Shown here: positions 1 through 10,237 of the stretch, in pieces | Numbering within the stretch: the first letter of the stretch is position 1 | Layout of the letters: each line of letters starts with the position of its first letter | Assembly (NCBI GenBank): GCA_050291365.1 | Contig: JBNKJS010000012.1 | Coordinates: forward strand, 62,001 to 126,000 | Direction: 5' to 3' | Origin: JAAGZL01 sp050291365 | GTDB taxonomy: Bacteria; Pseudomonadota; Gammaproteobacteria; Chromatiales; Chromatiaceae | DNA length: 64,000 nt | Position numbers and translations under genes: made by a program | Notes under the pieces: generated by a model | Database searches by the model: none | Told to the model about the DNA's origin: nothing | Seen by the model: only the letters and a program-made list of their open reading frames with translations

Positions 1-1249
1 CAAACGATGCCAAGACTATTGCCGCAATGAATATTCCTACCGCCAACCAGGCCTTGTGGCGTTGGATCAACTCAAGGCCACGCTCCGCCAGAGGGAGAGT
101 ACCAAGCCAACGGCTTATCTCATTCAGCCGATGGGATGGTCCATGCAGCAACAACACATCACCGGCCTTGATGCCGAGCTTACGCACCCGTTCTCGAAAT
201 TGCTGCCCCTGGCGTGACACCCCTAACAAAGTTACGTTGTGCCGATATTGCAGGCGTAGATCCAAGGCGGAACGCCCCTCAATGCGCGCGCCCTGAGGTA
301 CCACTACCTCCAGCAGTGACATATCCTCATTATCCAGCAACTTGCTCTCACTCTTTTTCTGACGATAATCAAGCTTGAGCAGACCTACAAACGCATCCAA
401 CGCCTCTGGTGCAGATTCAACCACCAAAAGATCCTTCTCCTTGACCTCGGTCCACCTGGCCTGCCCCGGGAGACGTTTACCTCTACGCACCAAACCTACA
501 ATCAACACATCATTCTCATCGGCCATCTCATCCAGATCCCGCACCCGCTGACCAACTGCTGGTGAATCTTGCGTAACCAGAAGTTCGGTAAGAAATGTAC
601 CCGCCTCCATTAGATCCTTGGTGGCATCATGTTCTTTACGACTTGCCGGAATCAAACGCCAGCCAACAGTGGCCACAAAGATCACCCCTGCAGTGGCGCA
701 TGCCAGTCCGACCGGAGAGAAATCAAACATGGAAAAACTCTCTCCCATGGCCTTCTGGCGAAACTCCGCGATGATTATATTGGGCGGTGTGCCGATAAGG
801 GTAATCATACCCCCAAGAATAGAGGCGAATGAAAGCGGCATCAGAGTCATGGCCGGGCTACGCTTGGCCTTGGATGCAGCCTGAATATCTACCGGCATCA
901 ACAGGGCCAGGGCCGCCACATTATTCATCACCGCAGACAACAGGGCAGAGATACCGGCCATGGCTGCAATATGTGACTGAAGAGATCTGGAGAAACGGGC
1001 CACCTGACGCGCCACCACCTCAATAACCCCGGAACTGGAGAGGCCGCGGCTTATTATCAATACCAGAGCAATAATGATGGTAGCGGGATGACCAAAGCCG
1101 GAAAAGGCCTGATCCTTGGGAACCACTCCAGTCAGCAGCGCAATGATCAATGCCGAAAACGCCACCAGGTCATAGCGAATACGACCCCAGATGAGAAACA
1201 CAAAAACAAATATGAGCAGTACGAACAGGATTATCTGGTCAGCAGTCAT
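1..1249 (-). CDS. SLC13/DASS-family permease with TrkA-C (RCK_C) domains, C-terminus cut by window edge
   Basis: Starts at an ATG at 1249 and runs off the left end, so only about 416 N-terminal residues are visible. The N-terminal half is a string of hydrophobic segments with the GTPPN signature of the divalent anion/Na+ symporter (DASS) fold. A hydrophilic central part (about residues 200-380) looks like two tandem RCK_C/TrkA-C regulatory domains, with a motif of the GDVLLLHG type near residue 375. Hydrophobic segments then resume at the edge. Family members move dicarboxylates, sulfate or other anions across the inner membrane; the substrate cannot be read here. The SulP permease downstream is a second anion carrier, but is on the other strand and not in an operon with it. 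Confidence 0.85.
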   Translation of the reverse strand, partial: MTADQIILFVLLIFVFVFLIWGRIRYDLVAFSALIIALLTGVVPKDQAFSGFGHPATIIIALVLIISRGLSSSGVIEVVARQVARFSRSLQSHIAAMAGISALLSAVMNNVAALALLMPVDIQAASKAKRSPAMTLMPLSFASILGGMITLIGTPPNIIIAEFRQKAMGESFSMFDFSPVGLACATAGVIFVATVGWRLIPASRKEHDATKDLMEAGTFLTELLVTQDSPAVGQRVRDLDEMADENDVLIVGLVRRGKRLPGQARWTEVKEKDLLVVESAPEALDAFVGLLKLDYRQKKSESKLLDNEDMSLLEVVVPQGARIEGRSALDLRLQYRHNVTLLGVSRQGQQFRERVRKLGIKAGDVLLLHGPSHRLNEISRWLGTLPLAERGLELIQRHKAWLAVGIFIAAIVLASF

Positions 1250-1465
1250 GTTATTCCGTAAGTTATCTGGCCTGTAATGTTGGGGAGGATTTTAGCCTAC
1301 TCTTTAGCCTGATGGTTAACATTAATAATTTAGAGATCCAGTAGCGCTATATTCCGTAATCAAACTGCGGAACAACGACACCCACTCCAAATAGATTTTT
1401 TTACACACACCCAGTATCTTGTTAAGATTTTTAACGCACAGGCAGTTCATTATATGGAGAAGAAC

Positions 1466-2029
1466 ATGAACAAGAAGGCCATCATTGCTTACACCACTAT
1501 CGTCCTCAGCATATCCTTGCTCTTCCCGTTAACATCAATCCAGGCTGGCGAACCATCGGTTGCATGCGGTCTTTACACCAAGGCTGATGCCGCAGCGCTT
1601 CTCAAACAGACAGTCACAGATGGAGTTTCTCGCGCAACAATTATGCCCGCTGGAGATAGCTGTCGATATACCTATACCAAGAACGGTAGCACTTATAGTC
1701 TAAAACTAAGAGTTTCCAACAGCGATGAAATCAAAAATGAGGGCATTCAGGATTCCGCAACCGATGTAATGGAGCGGCAAAAGAGAGCCCGCAAGAACAG
1801 TGCACATGCCGCCAAAATGTTTCAGGAGATTCAGAATCTAGGCACAGATGCATTCTGGGGTGGAGAGGATCTGTGGGTGCGGAAAGACGACACCCTGCTC
1901 ATAATCTCGGTCCATTCGTTTCTAGACGGGTCTTTCAAGGATATGGAAGAGCTAAAAAAAGCGAGCGAGGAGCAGAACAGAGATCTGTCGTTACAAGTCG
2001 CAACAACGGTCTTGGCAAAACTAAACTAA
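1466..2029 (+). CDS. Small secreted or periplasmic protein of unknown function
   Basis: About 187 residues. I chose the ATG at 1466 over the one at 1454 because a GGAG sequence lies 6-9 bases ahead of it and the protein then begins directly with a classic signal peptide (MNKKAII..., predicted cleavage after QAG). The mature part opens with a Cys-Gly-Leu-Tyr-Thr-x-x-Asp-Ala motif like that of DUF3558-type lipoprotein domains, and a second Cys near residue 70 could form a disulfide. No catalytic motif is visible. It stands alone between a divergent permease and the SulP gene, with AT-rich DNA upstream. Confidence 0.75.
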   Translation: MNKKAIIAYTTIVLSISLLFPLTSIQAGEPSVACGLYTKADAAALLKQTVTDGVSRATIMPAGDSCRYTYTKNGSTYSLKLRVSNSDEIKNEGIQDSATDVMERQKRARKNSAHAAKMFQEIQNLGTDAFWGGEDLWVRKDDTLLIISVHSFLDGSFKDMEELKKASEEQNRDLSLQVATTVLAKLN

Positions 2030-2246
2030 GGCAGGACAGCAAACACTTAGTTTTATACCTGGATACTAACATTCTATAGTTTTGGCCATAGAAACTATCT
2101 AACTTCTGGCCCATAATACGCGGCCTACCGGAAAGATTACCAGACCTTAGCAGGTCTGGATCAGTGTCTAACGCGCTGTAACTATCATTTAGTATTCGTG
2201 AGTCCATGCCGGAGATAGCCATCTCTGCATCGAAAGGAGAACAAAC

Positions 2247-4016
2247 ATGAGGTTTCCCGCCCTTCGCCTACCGGGGATGGAGCGCTTTTTTCCATTTCTT
2301 GCCTGGTTACCAGGCATCAAAAGGGATGATTTTCGCGCTGACCTGATCGCCGGACTTACCGGGGCGGTCGTAGTGCTGCCTCAAGGTGTTGCATTCGCCA
2401 CCATCGCTGGCATGCCACCAGAATATGGCCTCTATGCCGGCATGATTCCAGCGATCATCGCCGCCCTGTTTGGTTCATCTCGCCTTTTGGTTTCCGGCCC
2501 CACTACCGCAGCATCTATCGTTATGCTCTCCTCTCTGAGCTCCTTTGCAGAGCCGGGAACAGCCAACTATGTGATGCTGGCACTGACCCTGACCTTTATG
2601 GTGGGGATTATTGAACTAGCCCTGGGACTGGCGCGCATGGGTGCCCTGGTAAACTTTATTTCACACTCGGTGATCGTTGGCTTCACCGCCGGTGCCGCAA
2701 TACTTATCGCGGCCAAGCAACTCAAACATTTTTTTGGGATAGAGATTGCCCGCGGTAGCCATCTACACGATATCCTGATTCAGTTCATAGAGCAGATACC
2801 CAGCATCAACCCCTGGGTGGCGATGGTTGGCGCAGCCACCTTATTTAGCGGGATTGCAATCAAACGTAAATATCCACGCCTACCCTACATGATCCTGGCC
2901 ATGATAATTGGCGGTCTGGTCGCGGCGATATTCAACCTAATAGTAGGGGTTGATGTCACCCACATACAGACCGTAGGCGCACTCCCCCGCTCTCTGCCTC
3001 CGCTCTCTTCGCCCGACTTCTCCATGGAGACCATCAAGAATCTCTCCACTGCAGCGCTGGCGGTCAGCCTGTTCGCACTTACCGAGGCGGTATCCATTGG
3101 TCGCTCCCTAGCCACCAAGACCGGAAACCGCGTGGACGGCAACCAGGAGTTCATTGGACAGGGGCTATCCAACATATTTGGCTCCTTCTTCTCCGGCTAT
3201 GTGGCAACAGGTTCATTCAACCGCTCTGGACTTAACTATCAGGCTGGGGCAAAAACCCCCTTGGCAGCAGTCTTCGCCGGTGTATTGTTGATGGTAGTGG
3301 TGTTACTGGTGGCACCTCTGGCGGCCTATCTGCCCAATGCAGCCATGTCTGGTGTCCTGTTTCTGGTGGCATGGGGGCTGATCGACTTTAAAGAGATCGC
3401 CCGCATCCTGAAGGCAAGTAAATCCGAAACAACTATCCTCGCCGTAACCTTTCTCGGTGCACTGTTTCTCGAACTGGAAATGGCCATCTTTGCTGGTGTC
3501 CTACTCTCCCTGATCCTCTATCTCGAGCGAGTATCTCACCCCAGGGTCACCATCCGCAGACCAGACCCACGCCTGTACAAACGCTCCATGACCGACGATC
3601 CAGAACTTCCAGAGTGCCCTCAATTGAAGTTCCTCAATGTAGAAGGGCCGATCTTCTTCGGTTGTACCAACTATATTCAAACCGCCTTTGATAGTTTCCG
3701 CTCAGGCCAGCCAAAACAAAAACATCTGCTCATCCTGTCCCAGGGCATCAGCTTTGTAGACCTGCAGGGAGGAGATGCCCTGGTCACTGAAGCGCGACGG
3801 CGAGAAGCAGATGGTGGTGGTCTCTATCTGGTAAACGTAGACCTTGAGTTGTGGGATTCACTGGATCGCAGCGGCTGTCTAGACGAAATCGGTGCGCGAC
3901 ATGTTTTCCAATCCAAGACTGCGGCCATCCACGGAATCTTTCAAAAACTGGATAAGGATGTATGCGCCAGTTGTGACAAGCGGATCTTTCGTGAGTGCAA
4001 GGAGCTTGAAGATTAG
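2247..4016 (+). CDS. SulP-family anion permease with C-terminal STAS domain
   Basis: 589 residues with the SulP layout: a transmembrane core (about residues 20-420), including the family stretch around residues 40-75 and the conserved region near 300-330, then a cytoplasmic STAS domain (about 440-560). SulP proteins exchange or symport sulfate, bicarbonate or related anions. The start has a strong AAAGGAG sequence 8 bases upstream. An unusual tail ends with a Cys-rich stretch (CASCDKRIFREC) that most SulP proteins lack and that could bind metal or be redox-sensitive (inference). No carbonic anhydrase or sulfate-assimilation gene adjoins it, so the substrate is open. Confidence 0.88.
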   Translation: MRFPALRLPGMERFFPFLAWLPGIKRDDFRADLIAGLTGAVVVLPQGVAFATIAGMPPEYGLYAGMIPAIIAALFGSSRLLVSGPTTAASIVMLSSLSSFAEPGTANYVMLALTLTFMVGIIELALGLARMGALVNFISHSVIVGFTAGAAILIAAKQLKHFFGIEIARGSHLHDILIQFIEQIPSINPWVAMVGAATLFSGIAIKRKYPRLPYMILAMIIGGLVAAIFNLIVGVDVTHIQTVGALPRSLPPLSSPDFSMETIKNLSTAALAVSLFALTEAVSIGRSLATKTGNRVDGNQEFIGQGLSNIFGSFFSGYVATGSFNRSGLNYQAGAKTPLAAVFAGVLLMVVVLLVAPLAAYLPNAAMSGVLFLVAWGLIDFKEIARILKASKSETTILAVTFLGALFLELEMAIFAGVLLSLILYLERVSHPRVTIRRPDPRLYKRSMTDDPELPECPQLKFLNVEGPIFFGCTNYIQTAFDSFRSGQPKQKHLLILSQGISFVDLQGGDALVTEARRREADGGGLYLVNVDLELWDSLDRSGCLDEIGARHVFQSKTAAIHGIFQKLDKDVCASCDKRIFRECKELED

Positions 4017-4039
4017 ATAAGGGTCGATTTGGAAATTGT

Positions 4040-4062
4040 GATCCAGCGGCTTCCGCGGGATC
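4040..4062. terminator. Hairpin between convergent sulP-like gene and lspA
   Basis: GATCC and GGATC arms flank an inner GCGG/CCGC stem with a three-base loop and one mismatch. It lies in the short gap between two convergent genes, where a shared terminator is expected, but no clear T-tract follows on either strand, so the assignment is weak. Confidence 0.35.
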
Positions 4063-4094
4063 ATTTCAAATAAACCAGATTTTATAACCGAAGA

Positions 4095-4586
4095 TCAGCT
4101 CTCCGAACTGTCGTTACCCACAAACAACAACTCATAGATCATCACCGCAACACCAACGAAGATAGCGGAGTCTGCAACATTGAAAGCAGGCCAATGGTGT
4201 TGACCAATATAGAAATCCAGAAAGTCGATTACATGGCCGAACAGTAGACGATCTATCAGGTTACCCACGGCGCCGCCAATGATCAGGCCAAGGGATATGG
4301 CCGTCAGTTTCTCGTGCCGCTTCAGGCCGCGCAGCCACAAAACTAAAACCACCGTCACAACGGTTGCGACAGCGGCCAGGAACCAGCGCTGCCAACCAGA
4401 TTGATCACTGAGAAAGCTGAAGGCAGCACCCTCATTGTAGGTCAGGGTCAGATTGAAGAGAGGAAGAACATTCACCACCTCATAGACCATGAAATTAGAT
4501 TCGAACCACTGTTTGCTGACCTGATCCAGGACAATAATGATCAGCGACAGCCAGAGCCAACGCAACATGCCAGAATCATCATCCAC
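4095..4586 (-). CDS. lspA: Lipoprotein signal peptidase (signal peptidase II)
   Basis: 163 residues, the usual size. Four membrane segments are visible, with the catalytic aspartates in GNLIDR (near residue 112) and FNVADSAI (near 140) and the conserved NEGAAFSF loop near 51. It cleaves diacylglyceryl-modified prolipoproteins in the inner membrane. The start is a GTG at 4586 whose G is also the last base of the ileS TAG, so the two are translationally coupled; an in-frame ATG at 4568 is the alternative. Last gene of the murJ/ribF-ileS-lspA group; the fkpB-ispH genes that follow it in Escherichia coli are absent. Confidence 0.96.
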   Translation of the reverse strand: MDDDSGMLRWLWLSLIIIVLDQVSKQWFESNFMVYEVVNVLPLFNLTLTYNEGAAFSFLSDQSGWQRWFLAAVATVVTVVLVLWLRGLKRHEKLTAISLGLIIGGAVGNLIDRLLFGHVIDFLDFYIGQHHWPAFNVADSAIFVGVAVMIYELLFVGNDSSES

Positions 4587-7414
4587 TAAGCAAAGTCCCT
4601 CGGCTCGCCCGCGCCATCCACGTTGATCACACAGCGTCCACAGAGTTCAGGATGTGCCGGACTGGAACCTACATCTTCACGTCTATGCCAGCAGCGGGTG
4701 CATTTCTCATGCCCCGATGCAGTAACCGTAACAAACAGCCCATCAATATCTGTGGCGACCGCCTGCTCAGGCTTCTCTGACATAGGATGCAATCTTGCAT
4801 ATGAGGTGATGTGCACAAAACGCAGCTCATCCTCTAGCTTGCTGAGGACGGTGTGGAGTCCTTCGTCGCAGTAGAGATCCAGCTCGGCATCCAGGGAGGA
4901 CCCGATAGCGCCGTCGGCGCGCAGCTGCTCCATCTGTTTGGCTACTGCGGTCCTGGCCGCAATGACCTGTCCCCAGAACTCTCGATCCATGTGACCATCA
5001 CTATCCAAGGCAAAAAGCCCCTCATACCAACCCTCGGTAAACACCGATTCACCTCGCTCACCGGGGATATGCTGCCACAACTCATCGGCGGTAAAGCTGG
5101 TGATGGGCGCCAACCAACGCACCATGGCCTCAATGATGTGATACATGGCAGTCTGACATGAGCGACGCGCTAGGCTATCGGTCTGGGTGGTGTATTGACG
5201 ATCCTTGATGATATCCAGATAGAAACCGCCCATCTCGTTACCACAAAAGTTTAGGACCTTCTGGTAGATCGTATGGAACTGGTAATCTGTGTATGCGACC
5301 TTGATCTCTTCCTGTAACTGCAGGGCACGATCCACTGCCCAGCGGTCCAGCTTGAGCATATCCTCTGGCGCCACCTGATTCTCTAACGGATCAAAACCGT
5401 TTAGATTTGCCAGCAGAAAACGGGCCGTGTTACGGATACGACGGTAGGCATCCGAGGTGCGCTTGAGGATCTCTTCGGATACGGTCATCTCTCCGCGGTA
5501 ATCGGTTGCCGCCACCCACAGACGAATGATGTCAGCGCCCAGGTTCTTCATCACCTTCTGTGGCGAAACCACGTTGCCTACAGATTTAGACATCTTGCGG
5601 CCATCCGCATCCACGGTAAAGCCGTGGGTCAGAACCTGTTTATAGGGGGCTTGGTCATGAATCGCCACCGAGGTCAGCAGGGAGGACTGGAACCAGCCGC
5701 GATGTTGATCCGAACCTTCCAGATAGAGATCGGCCGGGGCATGTAGATTCTCCCGGCGCTCCAGCACACAGGCGTGTGTCACACCAGAGTCAAACCAGAC
5801 GTCCAGGGTATCCTGCACCTTCTCATACTGTTCAGCATCTTCGCCCAACAGCTCTTTGGCATCCAGTGAGAACCAGGCCTCAACGCCCCGCTCTTCCACC
5901 AGCTTTGCCACCTGTTCGATCAGGCTTTCGGTCTCAGGATGCAGCTCGGCTGTGTCCTTATGTACAAACAACGCTATAGGCACACCCCAGGTGCGCTGAC
6001 GCGAGACACACCAATCTGGCCGTCCCTCTACCATACCTTCGATACGGGCCTGGCCCCACTCCGGCATCCAGTGCACCTTGCCGATCTCGCGTAAGGCCGA
6101 CTCACGCAGACCGTTCTTTTCCATGCTAATGAACCACTGCGGGGTAGCACGAAAGATGATCGGGGTCTTGTGGCGCCAGCAGTGTGGATAGCTATGGGGA
6201 AAGCGCGCCTCCTGCACCAGGGCACCTTTGGCCTTGAGTACCTCAATCACCTTCTCATTGGCACCGAATACGTGCTGCCCAGCAAACAGTTCTGTACCCT
6301 CTAAAAAACAACCATTACCACCCACTGGGTTATCTACCGGTAGACCATATCTCTGACCCACAATGTAGTCGTCCAGACCATGGCCTGGGGCCGTATGCAC
6401 GGCACCGGTACCCGCATCCAGGGTGACGTGCTCACCCAAGATCACCGGAACCTCGCGATCATAAAAACAGTGTTTGAGCTTGAGTCCTTCAAAGGCATCG
6501 CCATGGGCGCGGGCGATGACCGTATAGTCTTCAATGTCCCAGCGATCCATGGTCTGAGTAAGCAGACCTTCAGCAATGACCATACGCTCTTTGCCCAAGG
6601 CGCCATCGCACTGGATTACCACATACTCCAGGGTAGGGTTCAGGGCCACCGCCTGGTTGGCAGGTAGGGTCCATGGGGTGGTGGTCCAGATCACCATGGA
6701 GAGAGGTCCATCGCCGTGATCATCAGAGACAGAATGGCAGCGGGCCAGAAGCGTCTCATCGTCCAACACCTTAAAACGTACGTCTATGGCAAAGGACTCT
6801 TTATCTTTGTACTCCACCTCGGCCTCAGCCAGGGCAGAGCCACAATCTGTACACCAGTGCACCGGCTTAAAGCCTTTCTGCACATGGTCGTTGGCCACGA
6901 TCTTACCCAGAGAGCGGATAATGTCCGCCTCAAAGCCGAAGTCCATAGTGAGATATGGGTTTTCCCACTCTCCCAACACGCCCAGACGTTTAAAATCGGT
7001 ACGCTGCTTATCCACCTGTTTGGCGGCATACTCACGGCAGGCCACACGAAAATCTGCAGCAGATACCTTATGCCCAGGCTTGCCCACCTTCTTCTCTACC
7101 TGCAGCTCAATAGGTAGACCGTGACAGTCCCAACCAGGGATATATGGGGCATCGAACCCATCCAGGGTGTGACTCTTTACAATGATATCCTTTAGCACCT
7201 TGTTCACCGCATGGCCGATGTGGATCTCGCCATTGGCGTAGGGAGGACCATCATGCAGGATAAATTTTGGGCGCCCCTCGGACTGTTCGCGGATCTTCTG
7301 GTATAGGTTGATCTCTTCCCATTTCTTTAACATCTCCGGCTCACGCTGGGCCAGGTTTCCCTTCATCGGGAAGGTGGTATTGGGAAGATTCAGTGTCTGT
7401 TTATAATCGGTCAC
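4586..7414 (-). CDS. ileS: Isoleucyl-tRNA synthetase
   Basis: 942 residues, full length. The class I signature HIGH sits in GEIHIGH (near residue 68) and KMSKS near residue 605. The inserted editing domain lies between, and the C-terminal zinc finger has paired cysteines in CTRCWH and CGRC. Charges tRNA-Ile in the cytoplasm. Overlaps the lspA start by one base and follows ribF by 43 bases, the standard gammaproteobacterial ribF-ileS-lspA order. Confidence 0.98.
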   Translation of the reverse strand: MTDYKQTLNLPNTTFPMKGNLAQREPEMLKKWEEINLYQKIREQSEGRPKFILHDGPPYANGEIHIGHAVNKVLKDIIVKSHTLDGFDAPYIPGWDCHGLPIELQVEKKVGKPGHKVSAADFRVACREYAAKQVDKQRTDFKRLGVLGEWENPYLTMDFGFEADIIRSLGKIVANDHVQKGFKPVHWCTDCGSALAEAEVEYKDKESFAIDVRFKVLDDETLLARCHSVSDDHGDGPLSMVIWTTTPWTLPANQAVALNPTLEYVVIQCDGALGKERMVIAEGLLTQTMDRWDIEDYTVIARAHGDAFEGLKLKHCFYDREVPVILGEHVTLDAGTGAVHTAPGHGLDDYIVGQRYGLPVDNPVGGNGCFLEGTELFAGQHVFGANEKVIEVLKAKGALVQEARFPHSYPHCWRHKTPIIFRATPQWFISMEKNGLRESALREIGKVHWMPEWGQARIEGMVEGRPDWCVSRQRTWGVPIALFVHKDTAELHPETESLIEQVAKLVEERGVEAWFSLDAKELLGEDAEQYEKVQDTLDVWFDSGVTHACVLERRENLHAPADLYLEGSDQHRGWFQSSLLTSVAIHDQAPYKQVLTHGFTVDADGRKMSKSVGNVVSPQKVMKNLGADIIRLWVAATDYRGEMTVSEEILKRTSDAYRRIRNTARFLLANLNGFDPLENQVAPEDMLKLDRWAVDRALQLQEEIKVAYTDYQFHTIYQKVLNFCGNEMGGFYLDIIKDRQYTTQTDSLARRSCQTAMYHIIEAMVRWLAPITSFTADELWQHIPGERGESVFTEGWYEGLFALDSDGHMDREFWGQVIAARTAVAKQMEQLRADGAIGSSLDAELDLYCDEGLHTVLSKLEDELRFVHITSYARLHPMSEKPEQAVATDIDGLFVTVTASGHEKCTRCWHRREDVGSSPAHPELCGRCVINVDGAGEPRDFA

Positions 7415-7457
7415 GCCAGTTGCCTTTGCTTATATGCCTAATGTTTGTGATTAATCT

Positions 7458-8396
7458 CTATAGCAACGGTATATGAAAGAATTTTCTTGCCGCTACCGCA
7501 TCATGTTCTATCTGGTGCATCAACTGTTCGAAGTTATCAAACTTCTTCTCATCACGCAGCTTCTTGCAGAACTCCACATCCAGATGTTCACCATAGATGC
7601 TTCTATTAAAATCGAACAGGTACACCTCCAACATATGCCTGGTGTCTCCCTCCACCGTGGGCCTGTTGCCAATATTCGCCACCCCCGGCAGCAGCTCTGT
7701 ACCTATCCCGCCAACTCGTACCGCGTACACACCATGCAGTGGACTCACCTTGCGATGCAGGTTGATGTTGGCCGTGGGAAAACCGATAGAGCGACCACGC
7801 TCGTCGCCATGGGCCACCCTTCCACAGATTCGATATGGGCGCCCCAGGTAGTGGCTAGCAGCCTCCAGTTCGCCTTTGGCCAATGCCTCACGAATCAGGG
7901 TGCTACTCACCCGCTCCTCGCCCACAACAAAGCTGTTCATATTCTCTACTGCAAAGTCGTGCTCTTTCCCCACAGCGCGCAACATATCGATGTCGCCGCT
8001 ACGACCCTTGCCGAATCTGAAGTCATCCCCCACAAACAGATAACGCACGTCTAGCCCATCTACCAGGAGCCTCTGCACAAACTCACCTGCCTCCATGCTC
8101 GCCAGCTTGGCTCCAAACTCGAGCAGTACCACGCGGTCGATCTTCGCCTCTTTCAGGGCTTGCAGCTTCTCTCTGAGCCTGGTCAACCTAGCTGGTGCCG
8201 ACTCGCGAGAGAAAAACTCCATAGGCTGCGGTTCGAAGGTAACCACGGTCGTCGGCAACCCTAGCGCCTCTGCCTGCTCGCGCAGATGTCTGAACACGGC
8301 CTGATGCCCGAGGTGCACCCCATCGAAATTACCGATGGTGGCAACACATCCCCGATGTTCACTACGCAGATTGTGGAGACCGCGAATGACCTGCAT
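7458..8396 (-). CDS. ribF: Bifunctional riboflavin kinase / FMN adenylyltransferase
   Basis: 312 residues. The N-terminal FAD synthetase domain has GNFDGVHLGH (residues 23-32), the nucleotidyltransferase signature. The C-terminal riboflavin kinase domain (from about 185) has the conserved GRSIGFPTAN loop and GVYAV strand. It makes FMN and FAD from riboflavin. It lies between murJ and ileS on the same strand with 82- and 43-base gaps. Confidence 0.97.
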   Translation of the reverse strand: MQVIRGLHNLRSEHRGCVATIGNFDGVHLGHQAVFRHLREQAEALGLPTTVVTFEPQPMEFFSRESAPARLTRLREKLQALKEAKIDRVVLLEFGAKLASMEAGEFVQRLLVDGLDVRYLFVGDDFRFGKGRSGDIDMLRAVGKEHDFAVENMNSFVVGEERVSSTLIREALAKGELEAASHYLGRPYRICGRVAHGDERGRSIGFPTANINLHRKVSPLHGVYAVRVGGIGTELLPGVANIGNRPTVEGDTRHMLEVYLFDFNRSIYGEHLDVEFCKKLRDEKKFDNFEQLMHQIEHDAVAARKFFHIPLL

Positions 8397-8478
8397 CTTA
8401 GTGTAGAACCCTATTTGAGCGAAAATAGCTAAAGCGCGCCATTATAGGTCAAGCTTTAGAATAAGTCCCTAGGCAGTA

Positions 8479-10011
8479 TCAGGTAGGGGAAGAACCACGA
8501 AAATGGCTTATTCTTATACCCAAAGCCAACAGAGCAACGAAATAAACAGCCGCCCCAGAGATAATCAGCAGCAGTAGACGCCAGATCTTATCCCACAACT
8601 CCATGCTGACCCAACTATCCAAGGCCCCTCCCAAGATATAGAGCATTACCCCCATGGCCGCTGACGCCACCAGACCGCGTAGGATCAGGCTGGGCCAGCC
8701 ACTCTCGAGTATCAGTACTGCCTCACTGCGCAAACCACGAAACAGCAAGGTAGCATTGATACAGGCAGAGAGGGTGGTCGCCAGGGCCAGACCGGCATGG
8801 GCCAGGGGGAACACCAGGATGATGTTAAACACCATGTTGCTGACCATGGCGATGATGGCAATCTTCACCGGGGTCTTGGTGTCCTGACGTGCATAGTAGC
8901 CAGGCGCCAACACCTTGATCATGATGAATGGTATCAATCCCAGTGAATAGGCCATGAGACTGCGCTGGGCCATGACTACGTCCGAAGGTAGAAACACCTT
9001 AGACTGAAACAGGGTCGCTATCATCGGCCCTGCCAGAAAAAACAGCCCCACCCCACAGGGTACGCCCAGGAGCAGTACCCAGCGCATAGCCCAGTTCAGG
9101 GTATGGGAAAATCCCTCCTTCGACTCCTCAGCATGTTTATGCGAGAGGTTAGGCAGGATTACCGTGGCCAGTCCCACACCCAGTACGCCCAGGGGAAACT
9201 CCATCAGACGGTCTGAATAGTAGAGCCAGGAGATACTGCCATCGGTCAGAAAGGATGCAATCAGGGTATCCAGCAACAGATTGAGCTGGGTGACAGAAAC
9301 ACCGAAGATGGCCGGCAACATAAGGCGCACAATACGCCGCACCCCCTCATCCTTGGGGGCAAACTTGAATCTTGGCAACAATCCGAGCTGTTTCAGGAAC
9401 GGCAACTGGAACAGAAACTGGACAATACCCGCCAACAGCACACCCCAGGCCACACCCACAATTGGCCGATCCATCAGCGGAGAGAGCCACAGCGCACAGC
9501 CGATCAGAGAGAGATTCAACAGCACCGGGGTAAAGGCCGGTACTCCGAAGCGGCCATGTGTGTTTAAAATGCTACCGGCAAAGGCGGTTAGGGAGATAAA
9601 AAACAGATAGGGAAAGGTAAGGCGCAGCATCTCTGCCGCCAGATCCATCTTCCCCTCCACCCCGATGAAACCTGGGGCAAAGATCATCACCAGAACCGGC
9701 GAACCCAAAACCCCCAGGGCCGTCACCAACAACAGGATACCACCCAGGGTCCCAGCCACATGGTTAACAAACAGCTTCAACTCCTCAAGGCTTCGGTTGG
9801 CCTTGTATTCAGCCAACACCGGCACAAAGGCCACTGAGAAGGAGCCCTCGGCAAACAGGCGGCGCAGGAAGTTGGGGATCTTGAAGGCGACAAAAAAGGC
9901 ATCAGTACCGGCATTGGCGCCAAAGATGTGGGCAAATACCAGGTCACGCACAAACCCCAGAACCCGCGACAACATGGTATTAGAGCCTACCTTGGCTAAA
10001 GATTTGAACAT
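8479..10011 (-). CDS. murJ: Lipid II flippase MurJ (MviN)
   Basis: 510 residues with about 14 hydrophobic segments. The N-terminal segment SRVLGFVRD is characteristic of MurJ/MviN in the MOP exporter superfamily. It moves lipid II across the inner membrane for peptidoglycan synthesis. The start at 10011 is 226 bases from the divergent rpsT start, and the pair rpsT/murJ with ribF-ileS following is a typical gammaproteobacterial arrangement. Confidence 0.97.
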   Translation of the reverse strand: MFKSLAKVGSNTMLSRVLGFVRDLVFAHIFGANAGTDAFFVAFKIPNFLRRLFAEGSFSVAFVPVLAEYKANRSLEELKLFVNHVAGTLGGILLLVTALGVLGSPVLVMIFAPGFIGVEGKMDLAAEMLRLTFPYLFFISLTAFAGSILNTHGRFGVPAFTPVLLNLSLIGCALWLSPLMDRPIVGVAWGVLLAGIVQFLFQLPFLKQLGLLPRFKFAPKDEGVRRIVRLMLPAIFGVSVTQLNLLLDTLIASFLTDGSISWLYYSDRLMEFPLGVLGVGLATVILPNLSHKHAEESKEGFSHTLNWAMRWVLLLGVPCGVGLFFLAGPMIATLFQSKVFLPSDVVMAQRSLMAYSLGLIPFIMIKVLAPGYYARQDTKTPVKIAIIAMVSNMVFNIILVFPLAHAGLALATTLSACINATLLFRGLRSEAVLILESGWPSLILRGLVASAAMGVMLYILGGALDSWVSMELWDKIWRLLLLIISGAAVYFVALLALGIRISHFRGSSPT

Positions 10012-10171
10012 GGAAGCCAGCGTGAATTTCCTCTCTATTATTCTTAATAATCCGCGATTATAGGCCCTTCATACCCCGCCTGGACATAGCCAATATCGAG
10101 AACATCCCAATATCCAGAGTACAGACAGGGAAAATAGTTCTAGATTAAGGGGAATTTAAGCCTAATTCCTA

Positions 10172-10200
10172 TTGACAAATCCAGCTTTGGACACCAGAAT
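10172..10200 (+). promoter_or_regulatory. Sigma-70 promoter of rpsT
   Basis: A perfect -35 hexamer TTGACA (10172-10177), a 17-base spacer and CAGAAT (10195-10200) as -10. It lies about 40 bases upstream of the rpsT start codon in a divergent intergenic region. Confidence 0.65.
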
Positions 10201-10237
10201 ACCGGGCTTTTCCGAGTTTAACTTTTTGGAGGTCGAT